Of a DNA stretch of 48,030 nucleotides, positions 35,544 through 44,221 are shown in pieces. Origin of the DNA: Mycobacterium pinniadriaticum (GTDB taxonomy: Bacteria; Actinomycetota; Actinomycetes; Mycobacteriales; Mycobacteriaceae); contig NZ_JAPJDO010000042.1 in the NCBI RefSeq assembly GCF_026242045.1, forward strand, positions 1 through 48,030, read 5' to 3'. The notes beneath the pieces are model-generated. The model had not been told where the DNA came from and searched no databases. It worked only from the letters and a program-made list of their open reading frames with translations. Made by a program: the position numbers and the translations under genes. The stretch's first letter is position 1. The number at the start of each line of letters is the position of its first letter.

Positions 35544-35603
35544 GCGAGCAGACGCAAAAGTAGCCAAATCCGCGGCGTGTCGCGGACCTTTGTGTCTGCT
35601 CGC
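35544..35603. repeat. Nested palindrome filling the argG-argH spacer
   Basis: GCGAGCAGACGCAAA (35544-35558) pairs with TTTGTGTCTGCTCGC (35589-35603), with one G-T wobble in 15 bp. Inside the loop a second stem, CCGCG-GCGTGT-CGCGG, covers 35570-35585. The element starts two bases after the argG stop and ends just before the argH ribosome site. It looks like a mobile intergenic palindrome (REP-like) and would fold strongly in RNA. Confidence 0.85.
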
Positions 35604-35614
35604 AGGGGAGAACC

Positions 35615-37027
35615 ATGAGCACCAACGAGGGGTCGCTGTGGGGTGGGCGGTTCGCCGACGGGCCCGCACCCGCGCTGGCGGCGCTGAGCAAGTCCACGCA
35701 TTTCGACTGGGTGCTCGCGCCTTTTGACGTCGCCGCCTCCAAGGCGCACGCCAAGGTGCTGCACCGGGCGGGTCTGTTGACCGACGAGCAGCGGGACGGT
35801 TTGTTGGCCGGGTTGGACAGCCTGGGCCAAGACGTGGCCGACGGTAGCTTCACTCCGCTGGTCACCGACGAGGACGTGCACGGGGCACTCGAGCGTGGCC
35901 TCATCGACCGGGTCGGGCCTGATCTCGGCGGCCGGTTGCGCGCCGGGAGGTCCCGCAACGACCAGGTGGCCACGCTGTTTCGGATGTGGCTGCGCGACGC
36001 GATGCGTCGGGTCGCCGATGGCGCGCTCGAGGTGGTGTCGGCGCTGGCGACCCAGGCCGCCGCGCACCCGGCCGCGATCATGCCGGGCAAGACCCACCTG
36101 CAGGCCGCCCAGCCGGTGCTGTTGGCGCACCATCTGCTGGCCCATGCCCATCCGTTGCTGCGCGACGTCGACCGCATCGCCGATTTCGACGATCGCACCG
36201 CGGTTTCCCCGTACGGAGCGGGTGCGCTGGCCGGCTCATCGCTGGGATTGGACCCCGACGCCATCGCCGAGGAGCTGGGATTCGCGGCAGCGGCGGATAA
36301 TTCGATCGACGCCACGGCATCCCGTGACTTCGCCGCCGAGGCGGCCTTCGTCCTGGCGATGATCGCCGTCGACCTGTCTCGGCTGGCCGAAGACATCATC
36401 CTCTGGAGCACAACCGAATTCGGCTACGTCACTCTGCACGACTCCTGGTCGACGGGCAGTTCCATCATGCCGCAGAAGAAGAACCCCGACATCGCCGAGC
36501 TGGCCCGTGGCAAATCCGGTCGACTGATCGGCAATCTCACCGGGCTGCTGGCGACCCTCAAGGCCCAGCCGCTGGCCTACAACCGTGACCTGCAAGAGGA
36601 CAAGGAGCCGGTGTTCGACTCCGTCGCGCAGCTGGAGCTGGTGCTGCCCGCGATGGCCGGACTGGTCGCGACCCTGGGGTTCGACACCGACCGGATGGCC
36701 GCGTTGGCACCGGCCGGCTACACACTTGCCACCGATGTCGCGGAATGGCTGGTACGCCGCGGAGTGCCGTTCCGGGTGGCACACGAAGCCGCCGGGGCGG
36801 CGGTGCGCGTCGCCGAGGGTCGCGGGGTCGGGCTCGACGAGCTCACCGATGCGGAGCTGGCCCAGATCAGCGGGGATCTCACCCCCGAAGTGCGTGAGGT
36901 GCTGACCGTCGAGGGATCGGTGTCATCCCGCGACGCCCGCGGCGGTACGGCGCCGACGCAGGTGGCCAACCAGCTGAAGGTCGTGCGCGAGACCGCGGAT
37001 CGATTACGAATCAGACTGCGCCGATGA
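35615..37027 (+). CDS. argH: Argininosuccinate lyase
   Basis: This 470-residue member of the fumarase/aspartase superfamily performs the last step, splitting argininosuccinate into arginine and fumarate. The N-terminus reads LWGGRFADGPAPALAALSKSTHFDW; the superfamily signature with the catalytic Ser is GSSIMPQKKNPDIAEL (about 285-300). RSRNDQVAT and GKTHLQAAQPV carry other substrate contacts. GGGGAG stands four bases before the ATG, right after the palindrome, so the ribosome site could be affected by that structure. It ends 10 bp from the convergent ABC-F gene. Confidence 0.97.
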   Translation: MSTNEGSLWGGRFADGPAPALAALSKSTHFDWVLAPFDVAASKAHAKVLHRAGLLTDEQRDGLLAGLDSLGQDVADGSFTPLVTDEDVHGALERGLIDRVGPDLGGRLRAGRSRNDQVATLFRMWLRDAMRRVADGALEVVSALATQAAAHPAAIMPGKTHLQAAQPVLLAHHLLAHAHPLLRDVDRIADFDDRTAVSPYGAGALAGSSLGLDPDAIAEELGFAAAADNSIDATASRDFAAEAAFVLAMIAVDLSRLAEDIILWSTTEFGYVTLHDSWSTGSSIMPQKKNPDIAELARGKSGRLIGNLTGLLATLKAQPLAYNRDLQEDKEPVFDSVAQLELVLPAMAGLVATLGFDTDRMAALAPAGYTLATDVAEWLVRRGVPFRVAHEAAGAAVRVAEGRGVGLDELTDAELAQISGDLTPEVREVLTVEGSVSSRDARGGTAPTQVANQLKVVRETADRLRIRLRR

Positions 37028-37037
37028 CTGCGGTCGC

Positions 37038-38813
37038 TCAGTCCACCAATTCGGAAAGCTCCAGCCAGCGGTTCTCCTTCTCGGCGACCTCGGCCTCCAA
37101 CTCGCGCAACTCCTGGGTCAGCCGGCCCAGCCCGATGTGATCGGACTGGTCGTGCTCGGCCAGCTCGACATGCTTGGCGTTCACCCGGTCCGACAACTTG
37201 GTCAGCGCCCGATCCAACGCCGCGATTTCCTTTTCCACACCGCGTAATTCGGCGCCCGATAGTGCCTGCGGCGCTGTTTCGCGGGCCGGCGCCGAATCGC
37301 GACCAGCATCGCGGCGGGCCGCGATGCGCAGATACTCGTCGATACCGCCCGGCAGATGACGCAGGTGACCATCGAGGATCGCGTACTGCTGGTCGGTGAC
37401 CCGCTCCAGCAGATAGCGGTCGTGGGACACCACGATCAGCGTGCCCGGCCATGAATCGAGCAAATCTTCGGTGGCCGACAGCATGTCGATGTCAACGTCG
37501 TTGGTCGGCTCGTCGAGCACCAGTACGTTGGGTTCGGTGAGCAGGGTCAGCATCAGCTGCAGCCGCCGGCGCTGCCCGCCGGACAGTTCGCCGACGCGCG
37601 AGGACAGTTGCTCACGACGAAAACCCAAGCGTTCCAACAACTGTGTGGGGGTGATGTCCTTCCCGTCCACCTGGTAATCCGTCTTGAGGCGGCCGACGAC
37701 CTCGCGGACCATGTCGCCGGCGATGTCGGTGAGCTGGCTGGACTGCTGGTCGAGCATCGCCAGCCGGACCGTCTTTCCGCGTTTGACCCGGCCCGAATCG
37801 GGGGACAGCGTCCCCGCGATCAGGCCGAGCAGCGTGGACTTGCCCGCGCCGTTGGCGCCGACGATGCCGGTGCGCTCCCCGGGGCCGATGCGCCATTCCA
37901 CGTCGCGCAGAACGGGTTTGGAGTCATAGGAGACCGATACGTCGAGTAGGTCGATGACGTCCTTGCCTAGCCGGGCGGTGGCCAGCTTGGCCAGCTCGAC
38001 GCCGTTGCGGATCGGCGGCACGTCCTCGATCAGCTGATTGGCGGCGTCGATCCGGAACTTCGGCTTCGAGGTTCGGGCCGGCGCCCCGCGCCGTAGCCAC
38101 GCCAGTTCTTTGCGCATCAGGTTCTGCCGTTTGGCCTCGGCGGCCGCGGCGATCCGATCGCGCTCGACCCGCTGCAGCACGTAGGCGGCGTACCCGCCGT
38201 CGAACGGCTCGACGACCCCGTCGTGGACCTCCCACGTGGTCGATGCAACCTCATCGAGGAACCACCGGTCGTGGGTGACCAGCAGCAGCCCGCCGGTGTT
38301 GCGTGCCCAGCGCGCTTTGAGGTGCTCGGCCAGCCAGGTGATGCCCTCGATATCGAGGTGGTTCGTCGGCTCGTCGAGGGCGATCACATCCCAGTCGCCG
38401 ATCAGCAGCGCGGCCAACTGGACGCGGCGGCGCTGGCCACCGGACAGCTTCGCCACCGCGATCTGCCAGTCGATATCGGCGACCAGGCCGGCGACGACGT
38501 CACGGATGCGGGCGTTGCCCGCCCATTCGTGCTCAGGCAGATCGCCGACGAGGACCTCGCCGACGGTGGCGTCGGCGGCCATGGCGTCGGACTGGTCCAG
38601 CGCCGTCACCCGCAGCCCGCCACGCCGGGTGACCCGCCCGGCATCGGGGGCGATCCGCCCGGTGAGCATGCCGAGCAGGCTGGATTTGCCGTCGCCGTTG
38701 CGGCCGACGATGCCGATGCGGGCGCCGTCGTTCACGCCGACGGTGACGGAGTCGAAGACCACCTGAGTCGGATATTCGAGATGGAGCGCCTCGGCGCCGA
38801 GCAGGTGTGCCAC
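37038..38813 (-). CDS. ABC-F family ATPase (Uup-like; Rv1667c/Rv1668c region)
   Basis: This 591-residue soluble protein has two ABC domains and no membrane part. Domain 1 has GIVGRNGDGKSS, LSGGQRRRVQLA and IALDEPTNHLD; domain 2 has GIVGANGAGKST, LSGGQRRRLQLM and LVLDEPTNDVD. A linker rich in charged residues joins them, and the C-terminal 80 residues form a coiled coil (ALDRALTKLSDRVNAKHVELAE), as in Uup. ABC-F proteins act on the ribosome or, for Uup, in DNA and translation maintenance; some give resistance to macrolides or related drugs, which the sequence here does not prove. The GTG at 38813 is chosen because the family homology starts there. As I recall, M. tuberculosis has this as two open frames, so the intact gene is notable. 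Confidence 0.9.
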   Translation of the reverse strand: MAHLLGAEALHLEYPTQVVFDSVTVGVNDGARIGIVGRNGDGKSSLLGMLTGRIAPDAGRVTRRGGLRVTALDQSDAMAADATVGEVLVGDLPEHEWAGNARIRDVVAGLVADIDWQIAVAKLSGGQRRRVQLAALLIGDWDVIALDEPTNHLDIEGITWLAEHLKARWARNTGGLLLVTHDRWFLDEVASTTWEVHDGVVEPFDGGYAAYVLQRVERDRIAAAAEAKRQNLMRKELAWLRRGAPARTSKPKFRIDAANQLIEDVPPIRNGVELAKLATARLGKDVIDLLDVSVSYDSKPVLRDVEWRIGPGERTGIVGANGAGKSTLLGLIAGTLSPDSGRVKRGKTVRLAMLDQQSSQLTDIAGDMVREVVGRLKTDYQVDGKDITPTQLLERLGFRREQLSSRVGELSGGQRRRLQLMLTLLTEPNVLVLDEPTNDVDIDMLSATEDLLDSWPGTLIVVSHDRYLLERVTDQQYAILDGHLRHLPGGIDEYLRIAARRDAGRDSAPARETAPQALSGAELRGVEKEIAALDRALTKLSDRVNAKHVELAEHDQSDHIGLGRLTQELRELEAEVAEKENRWLELSELVD

Positions 38814-38906
38814 TGGTATGACCCTATCGGTCAGGTCCCAAAGCGGCAGGCAGCGGATCGGCCTTATGCCATGATGTGCAGGCTGTCGGGGCCTCATGCT
38901 GCAGCG

Positions 38907-41900
38907 ATGTTGGACAGGGGAACAGCGGTGGATCTGAACTTGTCGGCGGTCACCAGGCCAGTGGAACGCCTGATGGCGACGGCGCAGAACGGTTTCGAGG
39001 TGCTGCGCTGGGGTGGGCTGGAAACCGGCGCGGTGCCGTCACCCTTCCAGATCGTCGAGAGCAAACCGATGTACAAGCTCCGGCGCTACTTCCCGCCGGA
39101 CAGCCGGCCCGGCCAGCCGCCGGCGGGGCCGCCGGTGCTGATGGTCCATCCGATGATGATGTCGGCGAACATGTGGGACGTCACCCGCGAAGACGGCGCC
39201 GTCGGCATCCTGCACGCGGCGGGAATCGACCCGTGGGTGATCGACTTCGGCTCACCCGACGAGGTCGAGGGCGGCATGCAACGCACCCTGACCGACCACA
39301 TCGTGGCGCTCAACGAGGCCATCGACGCCGTCAAGGAGACCACCGGTCAGAGCGTGCACCTGGCGGGCTACTCACAGGGCGGCATGTTCTGCTATCAGAC
39401 CGCCGCCTACCGGCGCACCCAGGACATCGCCAGCATTGTGGCGTTCGGATCGCCGGTGGACACCCTGGCGGCGCTGCCGATGGGCATCCCGCCCAACCTG
39501 GGCGCGGTCGCCGCCGACTTCATGGCCGACCACGTGTTCAACCGCATCGACATTCCGGGGTGGCTGGCCCGCACCGGTTTCCAGATGCTGGATCCGCTCA
39601 AGACCGCCAAGGCGCGGCTCGACTTTCTGCGCCAGCTCCACGACCGCGACGCGCTGCTGCCCCGCGAACAGCAGCGACGCTTCCTCGACTCGGAGGGCTG
39701 GATCGCCTGGTCCGGCCCGGCGGTGTCCGAGCTGCTCAAGCAGTTCATCGCGCACAACCGGATGATGTCGGGCGGTTTCGCCATCAACGGCCAGTTGGTG
39801 ACGCTGTCCGATATCACCTGCCCGGTGCTGGCGTTCGTCGGCGAGGTCGACGATATCGGCCAGCCGGCGTCGGTCCGCGGCATCAAACGCGCCGCCCCCG
39901 GCGCCGAGGTCTACGAGGTGATGATCCGGGCCGGTCACTTCGGCCTGGTCGTGGGGTCCAAGGCCGCCACCGCGACCTGGCCTACTGTCGCTGACTGGGT
40001 GCGCTGGCTGGCCGGCCTGGATTCCCGGCCGGTCAACATCGCGCCGATGCAGGACAGCACCGCCGAGCCCGACGACAGCGGGGTCGCGCTGTCGGCACGT
40101 CTCGTGCACAGCGTGGCCGAAGCATCCGAACTGGTGCTGTCGCTGGCCCGCGGTGCGGCCGACGCGGTGGTCAACACCAACAAGTCGATGCGGACACTGG
40201 CTGTCGAGACCGCCCGCACGCTGCCGCGGCTGACCCGGCTGGGCCAGATCAACGACCACACCCGGATCTCGCTGGGCCGGATCATCGACGAACAAGCCGA
40301 CGGCGCCCCCAACGGCGAGTTCCTGCTGTTCGACGGTCGGGTGCACACCTACGAAGCGGTCAACCGCCGAATCAACAACGTGGTCCGGGGACTGATCGCG
40401 GTCGGCGTGCGCCAGGGGGTGCGGGTCGGTGTGCTGATGGACACCCGGCCCTCGGCGTTGGTGGCCATCGCGGCGCTGTCCCGGCTGGGTGCGGTGGCGG
40501 TGCTGATGCCGCCCGACGCCGACCTTGCCGAGGCCGTCCGGTTGGGCGGGGTCACCGAGGTGATCACCGACCCCGGCAATCTGGAGGCGGCCCACAAGCT
40601 GCCGATCCAGGCGCTGGTTCTCGGCGGCGGCGAGAGCCGCGATCTGAACCTGGCCGACGACAGCAACGTCATCGACATGGAGAAGATCGACCCGGACGTC
40701 GTGGCACTGCCGGGGTGGTATCGGCCCAACCCCGGATTCGCCCGTGACTTGGCCTTCGTCGCGTTCAATTCGGTCGGCGGCGATCTGGTGCCCAAGCAGA
40801 TCACCAACCACCGGTGGGCCTTGTCGGCCTTCGGCACCGCCTCGGCCGCAGCCCTGGGCCACGGTGACACCGTCTACTGCCTGACGCCGCTGCATCACCA
40901 GTCCGGACTGCTGGTCAGCGTCGGTGGGGCCGTCGTCGGTGGCACCCGGATCGCGCTCTCGCGCGGCCTACACCCGGACCGTTTCCTCGCCGAAATCCGT
41001 CAGTACGGCGTCACCGTGGTGTCCTACACCTGGACGATGCTGCGCGCGGTGCTGGACGACACCGACGAGTCCGGTCTGTTCCTGCGCGGCAATCACCCGG
41101 TGCGGCTGTTCATCGGCTCGGGCATGCCGGCCGGATTGTGGGAGCGCACCATCGACGCGTTCGCACCGGCCAATATCGTCGAATTCTTCGCCACCACCGA
41201 CGGTCAGGCGGTCCTGGCCAACGTCGCCGGTGTGAAGGTCGGTAGCAAGGGCCGCCCGCTGCCGGGGGGTGGCCAGGTGGAACTGGCCGCCTACGACGCC
41301 GTGGACGACCTGATCCTGGAAGACGACCGCGGGTTCGTCGCCGTGGCCGAACCCAACGAGGTCGGCGTGCTGCTGGCCCGGCCGTGGGGCCCCATCGATC
41401 CGACCGCGTCGGTCAAGCGCGGTGTCTTCGCCCCCGGCGACACCTGGATTTCCACCGACTACGTGTTCCGCCGCGACGACGACGGCGACTTCTGGCTGCT
41501 GGGCAACCGCTCCACGCTCATCCGGACCGCGCGCGGAGTGGTGTTCCCCGAGCCGGTCACCGACGCGGTCAGCCGGATCACCGCCGTCGACCTCGCCGCG
41601 ACGTACGGCGTCGAGGTGCCCGACGGCAGGATCGCCGTCACCGCCATCACGCTGCGGCCCGGCATGTCGGTCACCACCGCGGATCTCACCGATGCGTTCG
41701 CGTCGATGCCGGTCGGCCCGCCACCCGACGTCGTTCACGTGGTACCGGATTTCCCGCTCAGCGCGACCTACCGGCCGACGGTATCGGCGCTACGGGCCGC
41801 CGGCGTGCCCAGGGCGTCGCGTAACGCCTGGCACCTGGAGCCCGATACGGGGAAGTACAAGCGCTTCACGTCCGCGGCACGCGCTCGGCTATGCGGCACC

Positions 41901-41909
41901 GACAACTGA
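38907..41909 (+). CDS. Bifunctional PhaC-like hydrolase/AMP-ligase-like fusion (Rv1683-like)
   Basis: This 1000-residue fusion has an N-terminal alpha/beta-hydrolase of the PHA-synthase type (about 40-375), with S156 in GYSQGG where PHA synthases have Cys, and a C-terminal acyl-CoA synthetase-like domain (about 450-1000). The ligase motifs are degenerate: the phosphate loop that is usually TSGTTGxPK reads NSVGGDLVPKQ, and the usual TGD reads STDYVFRRDDDGDF; the final catalytic Lys region is kept as PDTGKYKRF. The M. tuberculosis counterpart has been linked to triacylglycerol bodies. The ATG at 38907 gives the family length; a GTG at 38928 with a better ribosome site (AGGGG) is the alternative. 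It is divergent from the ABC-F gene. Confidence 0.9.
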   Translation: MLDRGTAVDLNLSAVTRPVERLMATAQNGFEVLRWGGLETGAVPSPFQIVESKPMYKLRRYFPPDSRPGQPPAGPPVLMVHPMMMSANMWDVTREDGAVGILHAAGIDPWVIDFGSPDEVEGGMQRTLTDHIVALNEAIDAVKETTGQSVHLAGYSQGGMFCYQTAAYRRTQDIASIVAFGSPVDTLAALPMGIPPNLGAVAADFMADHVFNRIDIPGWLARTGFQMLDPLKTAKARLDFLRQLHDRDALLPREQQRRFLDSEGWIAWSGPAVSELLKQFIAHNRMMSGGFAINGQLVTLSDITCPVLAFVGEVDDIGQPASVRGIKRAAPGAEVYEVMIRAGHFGLVVGSKAATATWPTVADWVRWLAGLDSRPVNIAPMQDSTAEPDDSGVALSARLVHSVAEASELVLSLARGAADAVVNTNKSMRTLAVETARTLPRLTRLGQINDHTRISLGRIIDEQADGAPNGEFLLFDGRVHTYEAVNRRINNVVRGLIAVGVRQGVRVGVLMDTRPSALVAIAALSRLGAVAVLMPPDADLAEAVRLGGVTEVITDPGNLEAAHKLPIQALVLGGGESRDLNLADDSNVIDMEKIDPDVVALPGWYRPNPGFARDLAFVAFNSVGGDLVPKQITNHRWALSAFGTASAAALGHGDTVYCLTPLHHQSGLLVSVGGAVVGGTRIALSRGLHPDRFLAEIRQYGVTVVSYTWTMLRAVLDDTDESGLFLRGNHPVRLFIGSGMPAGLWERTIDAFAPANIVEFFATTDGQAVLANVAGVKVGSKGRPLPGGGQVELAAYDAVDDLILEDDRGFVAVAEPNEVGVLLARPWGPIDPTASVKRGVFAPGDTWISTDYVFRRDDDGDFWLLGNRSTLIRTARGVVFPEPVTDAVSRITAVDLAATYGVEVPDGRIAVTAITLRPGMSVTTADLTDAFASMPVGPPPDVVHVVPDFPLSATYRPTVSALRAAGVPRASRNAWHLEPDTGKYKRFTSAARARLCGTDN

Positions 41910-41926
41910 TCGGTACCCGGGACCGA
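41910..41926 (+). terminator. Hairpin after the Rv1683-like gene
   Basis: TCGGT-ACCCGGG-ACCGA forms a 5-bp stem directly after the stop codon. There is no T-run, so it is a weak terminator candidate. TGTTAGGCT (41951-41959) downstream may be an extended -10 for the next gene. Confidence 0.35.
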
Positions 41927-41997
41927 GAATCTGCCCAGGTCGTGCGCCGCTGTTAGGCTCGCCGTTAGTCGCAGGTGCCCACGCGTCGGAGGAATGC

Positions 41998-42540
41998 ATG
42001 ACAACCCAGACCGTTTCACGCCACTGGCGCCGCGCCGCGCGCGGCACGGCGATCGCTGCGATGGCCGCCGGGCTGCTGGTCGGCGTCGGCACCTCTGCGG
42101 CCCTGGCCGCGCCCAGCACCACGCCCGCGACGCCGTCGGCCACCGCGGATTCTGACTCCGGCACCCCGCAGTTCCAGAGTGCCGACCAGGTGTTGATGTA
42201 CATCAACCAGGAGTACGAGCAGGGTGCCAGCGGCGGCCAGCTGTCGAACCTGATCAAGCAGGTGATGAAGCTGCGCGCCCAGGGCATCAAGCCGTCGCGG
42301 ACCAACATCGCCGAGATCCAGGACGCGCTCGACCATCGCCCGAACCAGAAGCCGCTGATCCAGGCGCTCCAGGACACCCTGGGTTACCAGCAGAAGATCT
42401 ACGCCCAGATGGCTCTCCTGCAGCAGGCGCAGCAGGCACAGCAGAACAATGCGGTGATGGGGGCCGGCCAGATGCCCAGCGATGGGAACCCGGCCATCGG
42501 TGGCAGTGCGCCGGTCATGCCGGCGCCGGCGAGCCCGTAG
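41998..42540 (+). CDS. Secreted protein of unknown function
   Basis: This encodes 180 residues. A basic N-terminus (RHWRRAARG) and hydrophobic core end in AALA-APS, a signal-peptidase I site after about residue 37. The mature part starts with a Thr/Ser/Pro linker. A helical region with ADQVLMYINQEYEQGASGGQLSNLIKQ follows, then the Gln/Ala-rich stretch LLQQAQQAQQ and a Pro/Gly tail. GGAGGA lies 4-5 bases before the ATG, fixing the start. The RR pair lacks the rest of a Tat motif, so Sec export is more likely. No domain is recognised. It sits between the lipid-related fusion gene and a Trm112-like gene on the same strand. Confidence 0.8.
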   Translation: MTTQTVSRHWRRAARGTAIAAMAAGLLVGVGTSAALAAPSTTPATPSATADSDSGTPQFQSADQVLMYINQEYEQGASGGQLSNLIKQVMKLRAQGIKPSRTNIAEIQDALDHRPNQKPLIQALQDTLGYQQKIYAQMALLQQAQQAQQNNAVMGAGQMPSDGNPAIGGSAPVMPAPASP

Positions 42541-42547
42541 CGGCGCT

Positions 42548-42748
42548 GTGCTCGACGAAAAGCTGCTCAAGATCCTGGTGTGCCCCCTCGACCGCGGCCC
42601 GCTGGTGCTCGTCGACGAACTCCTGTACAACCCCCGCCTGCACAAGGCATACCGCATCGAGGACGACATTCCGGTGCTGTTGGTCGACGAGGCGGTCGAC
42701 GTCGGTCCCGAGGAACATGACCGGCTGATGGCTCGGTCGAACTCGTAA
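42548..42748 (+). CDS. Trm112-family small protein without the zinc ligands
   Basis: This 66-residue protein starts LDEKLLKILVCPLDRGPLVLV and ends YRIEDDIPVLLVDEAV, the strand pattern of Trm112 proteins, which serve as small activating partners of methyltransferases. Of the usual Cys pairs only one Cys remains (CPLD), so a zinc site cannot form; other actinobacterial members have the same change. The GTG at 42548 fits the family start; it is 7 bp after the secreted-protein gene, so they are probably cotranscribed. M. tuberculosis Rv1684 lies in the same place. The partner methyltransferase is unknown. Confidence 0.8.
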   Translation: MLDEKLLKILVCPLDRGPLVLVDELLYNPRLHKAYRIEDDIPVLLVDEAVDVGPEEHDRLMARSNS

Positions 42749-42781
42749 CGGGCGCAGCCGGTTTGGCGTAGCGTCGCCACC

Positions 42782-43594
42782 ATGGTCGACAACGTTGTCG
42801 CCGAACAGGTTCCCGATGAGCTCGCCAAGTGGGATCCGGAGTTCACCCGGCGGATAACGCAGGCGGCTTGGCCGCTGGTGCGGAGGTATTTTCGCGCTGA
42901 GGTGCGCGGTCTCGACCGGTTCCCTCGATCGGGGGCAGCCCTGTTGGTGGGCAATCACTCCGGCGGGATGCTCACGCCCGATGTGCCGGTCTTCGGTCCG
43001 GCGTTCTACGCCGAGTTCGGCTATGACCGTCCGCTGTACACCCTGGCGCATTACGGAATCTTCATCGCACCGTGGGGGCCGCTGCTGCCGCGACTGGGTG
43101 TCGTGCACGCCAGCCCCGAAGCCGCGGCCGCGGGGTTGCGGGCCGGCGCCGTGGTGCTGGTATTTCCGGGCGGGGACTACGACGCCTTTCGGCCGACGCA
43201 TCGCCAGAACGTGATCGACTTCGAGGGGCGCACCGGGTATGCCAGAACGGCCATCGAAGCCGGGGTGCCGATCGTGCCGATGGTGTCCATCGGTGCCCAG
43301 GAGACCCAGTTCTTTCTGGCCCGGGGGACCGAGCTGGCGTATCGGCTCGGACTGCACCGCATTCGGATGGACATCCTGCCGGTCAGCGTCGGTCTCCCGT
43401 TCGGTTTGACCGCCACCTTCCCGCCGAATTTCCCGCTGCCGTCCAAGATCGTCATGGAGGTTCTCGAACCGGTCGACCCCGCCGCGTTCGGCACGACCCC
43501 GGACGTCGACGAGGTCGACGACCACGTCCGGCGGGTCATGCAGCGAGCGCTGGACCGGCTGGCCCGCCAGCGGCGTTTCCCGGTGCTGGGGTGA
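42782..43594 (+). CDS. PlsC-like acyltransferase
   Basis: This 270-residue enzyme belongs to the glycerolipid acyltransferase fold. The catalytic motif appears as NHSGGMLTPD (58-67), with seven residues between His59 and Asp67 rather than the usual four, and the acceptor motif as VFPGGDYDAF. LGVVHASPEAAAAGLRAGA and IVPMVSIGAQETQF also match this family. No membrane helix is obvious apart from a hydrophobic segment near 85-95. It may transfer an acyl group from acyl-CoA to a lysolipid or diacylglycerol. It is 33 bp downstream of the Trm112-like gene and ends 3 bp from a convergent TetR gene. I recall no counterpart at this place in M. tuberculosis. Confidence 0.82.
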   Translation: MVDNVVAEQVPDELAKWDPEFTRRITQAAWPLVRRYFRAEVRGLDRFPRSGAALLVGNHSGGMLTPDVPVFGPAFYAEFGYDRPLYTLAHYGIFIAPWGPLLPRLGVVHASPEAAAAGLRAGAVVLVFPGGDYDAFRPTHRQNVIDFEGRTGYARTAIEAGVPIVPMVSIGAQETQFFLARGTELAYRLGLHRIRMDILPVSVGLPFGLTATFPPNFPLPSKIVMEVLEPVDPAAFGTTPDVDEVDDHVRRVMQRALDRLARQRRFPVLG

Positions 43595-43597
43595 GGG

Positions 43598-44221
43598 TCA
43601 GGGCAGGTCGGGCAGTTCTCCGGTGAGATAGCGCTGCAGGTTGGGTGCAATGGTCGCGGCGATCGTGGCCGACGGGAGCGAGGCGAACGGTTCCAGCCCG
43701 ATGATGTAGCGCGCCATCACCACGCCCAGCAGTTGCGAGGCCACGAACTGAACCCGCAGTCGTCCGGTTCCCGGCGGATCGTCGACGCGCGGGGCGACCT
43801 CGGCGGTCACCACTTCCTGCAGGAACGATCGGGCCAGGCTGATGTCGGAACCGGCTAACAGCGATCGCAGGGTGGCGATCAGGCCGGCGCCCATCTCCGA
43901 ATCCCACAGTGGCAGCAGCAGCGAGGGCAACGCGAACCCCAGCTCGTCGACCGGGATCTCGCGCAGCGGGCCGATCACGCTCATCGGGTCGACCGGGATG
44001 TTGATCGCGGCGGCGAACAGCTGCTGTTTGGTCCCGAAGTAGTGGTGTACCAGGGCCGAGTCGACGCCGGCGGCCGCCGCGATGGCCCGGATGGACGTCT
44101 TGTCGAATCCGTTGCGGGCAAACAACTCTCGTGCGCTGGCCAGGATCCGGTCCTGGCTGTCGGAGGTTCCCGGCGGCCGGCCGGGACGCTTGCGTGTGCT
44201 GGGCGCGGTGGTGTCGGTCAT
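43598..44221 (-). CDS. TetR-family regulator of the ABC exporter (Rv1685c-like)
   Basis: This encodes 207 residues. The N-terminal helix-turn-helix reads DRILASARELFARNGFDKTSIRAIAAAAGVDSALVHHYFGTKQQLF, and the C-terminal domain is helical. The ATG at 44221 overlaps the stop of the permease gene as ATGA, so it is the last gene of the exporter operon and is likely to repress it, releasing on a substrate of the pump. Rv1685c occupies this place in M. tuberculosis. The effector is unknown. Confidence 0.9.
   Translation of the reverse strand: MTDTTAPSTRKRPGRPPGTSDSQDRILASARELFARNGFDKTSIRAIAAAAGVDSALVHHYFGTKQQLFAAAINIPVDPMSVIGPLREIPVDELGFALPSLLLPLWDSEMGAGLIATLRSLLAGSDISLARSFLQEVVTAEVAPRVDDPPGTGRLRVQFVASQLLGVVMARYIIGLEPFASLPSATIAATIAPNLQRYLTGELPDLP

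Noticed and set aside
38223..38906. Upstream extension of the Rv1683-like reading frame
   Set aside because: It runs antisense through the ABC-F gene; family homology starts near 38907.
41951..41971. IdeR-like iron box (TTAGGCT...GTTAG)
   Set aside because: Only about 9 of 14 positions fit the consensus, and the arms do not pair; more likely a promoter -10.
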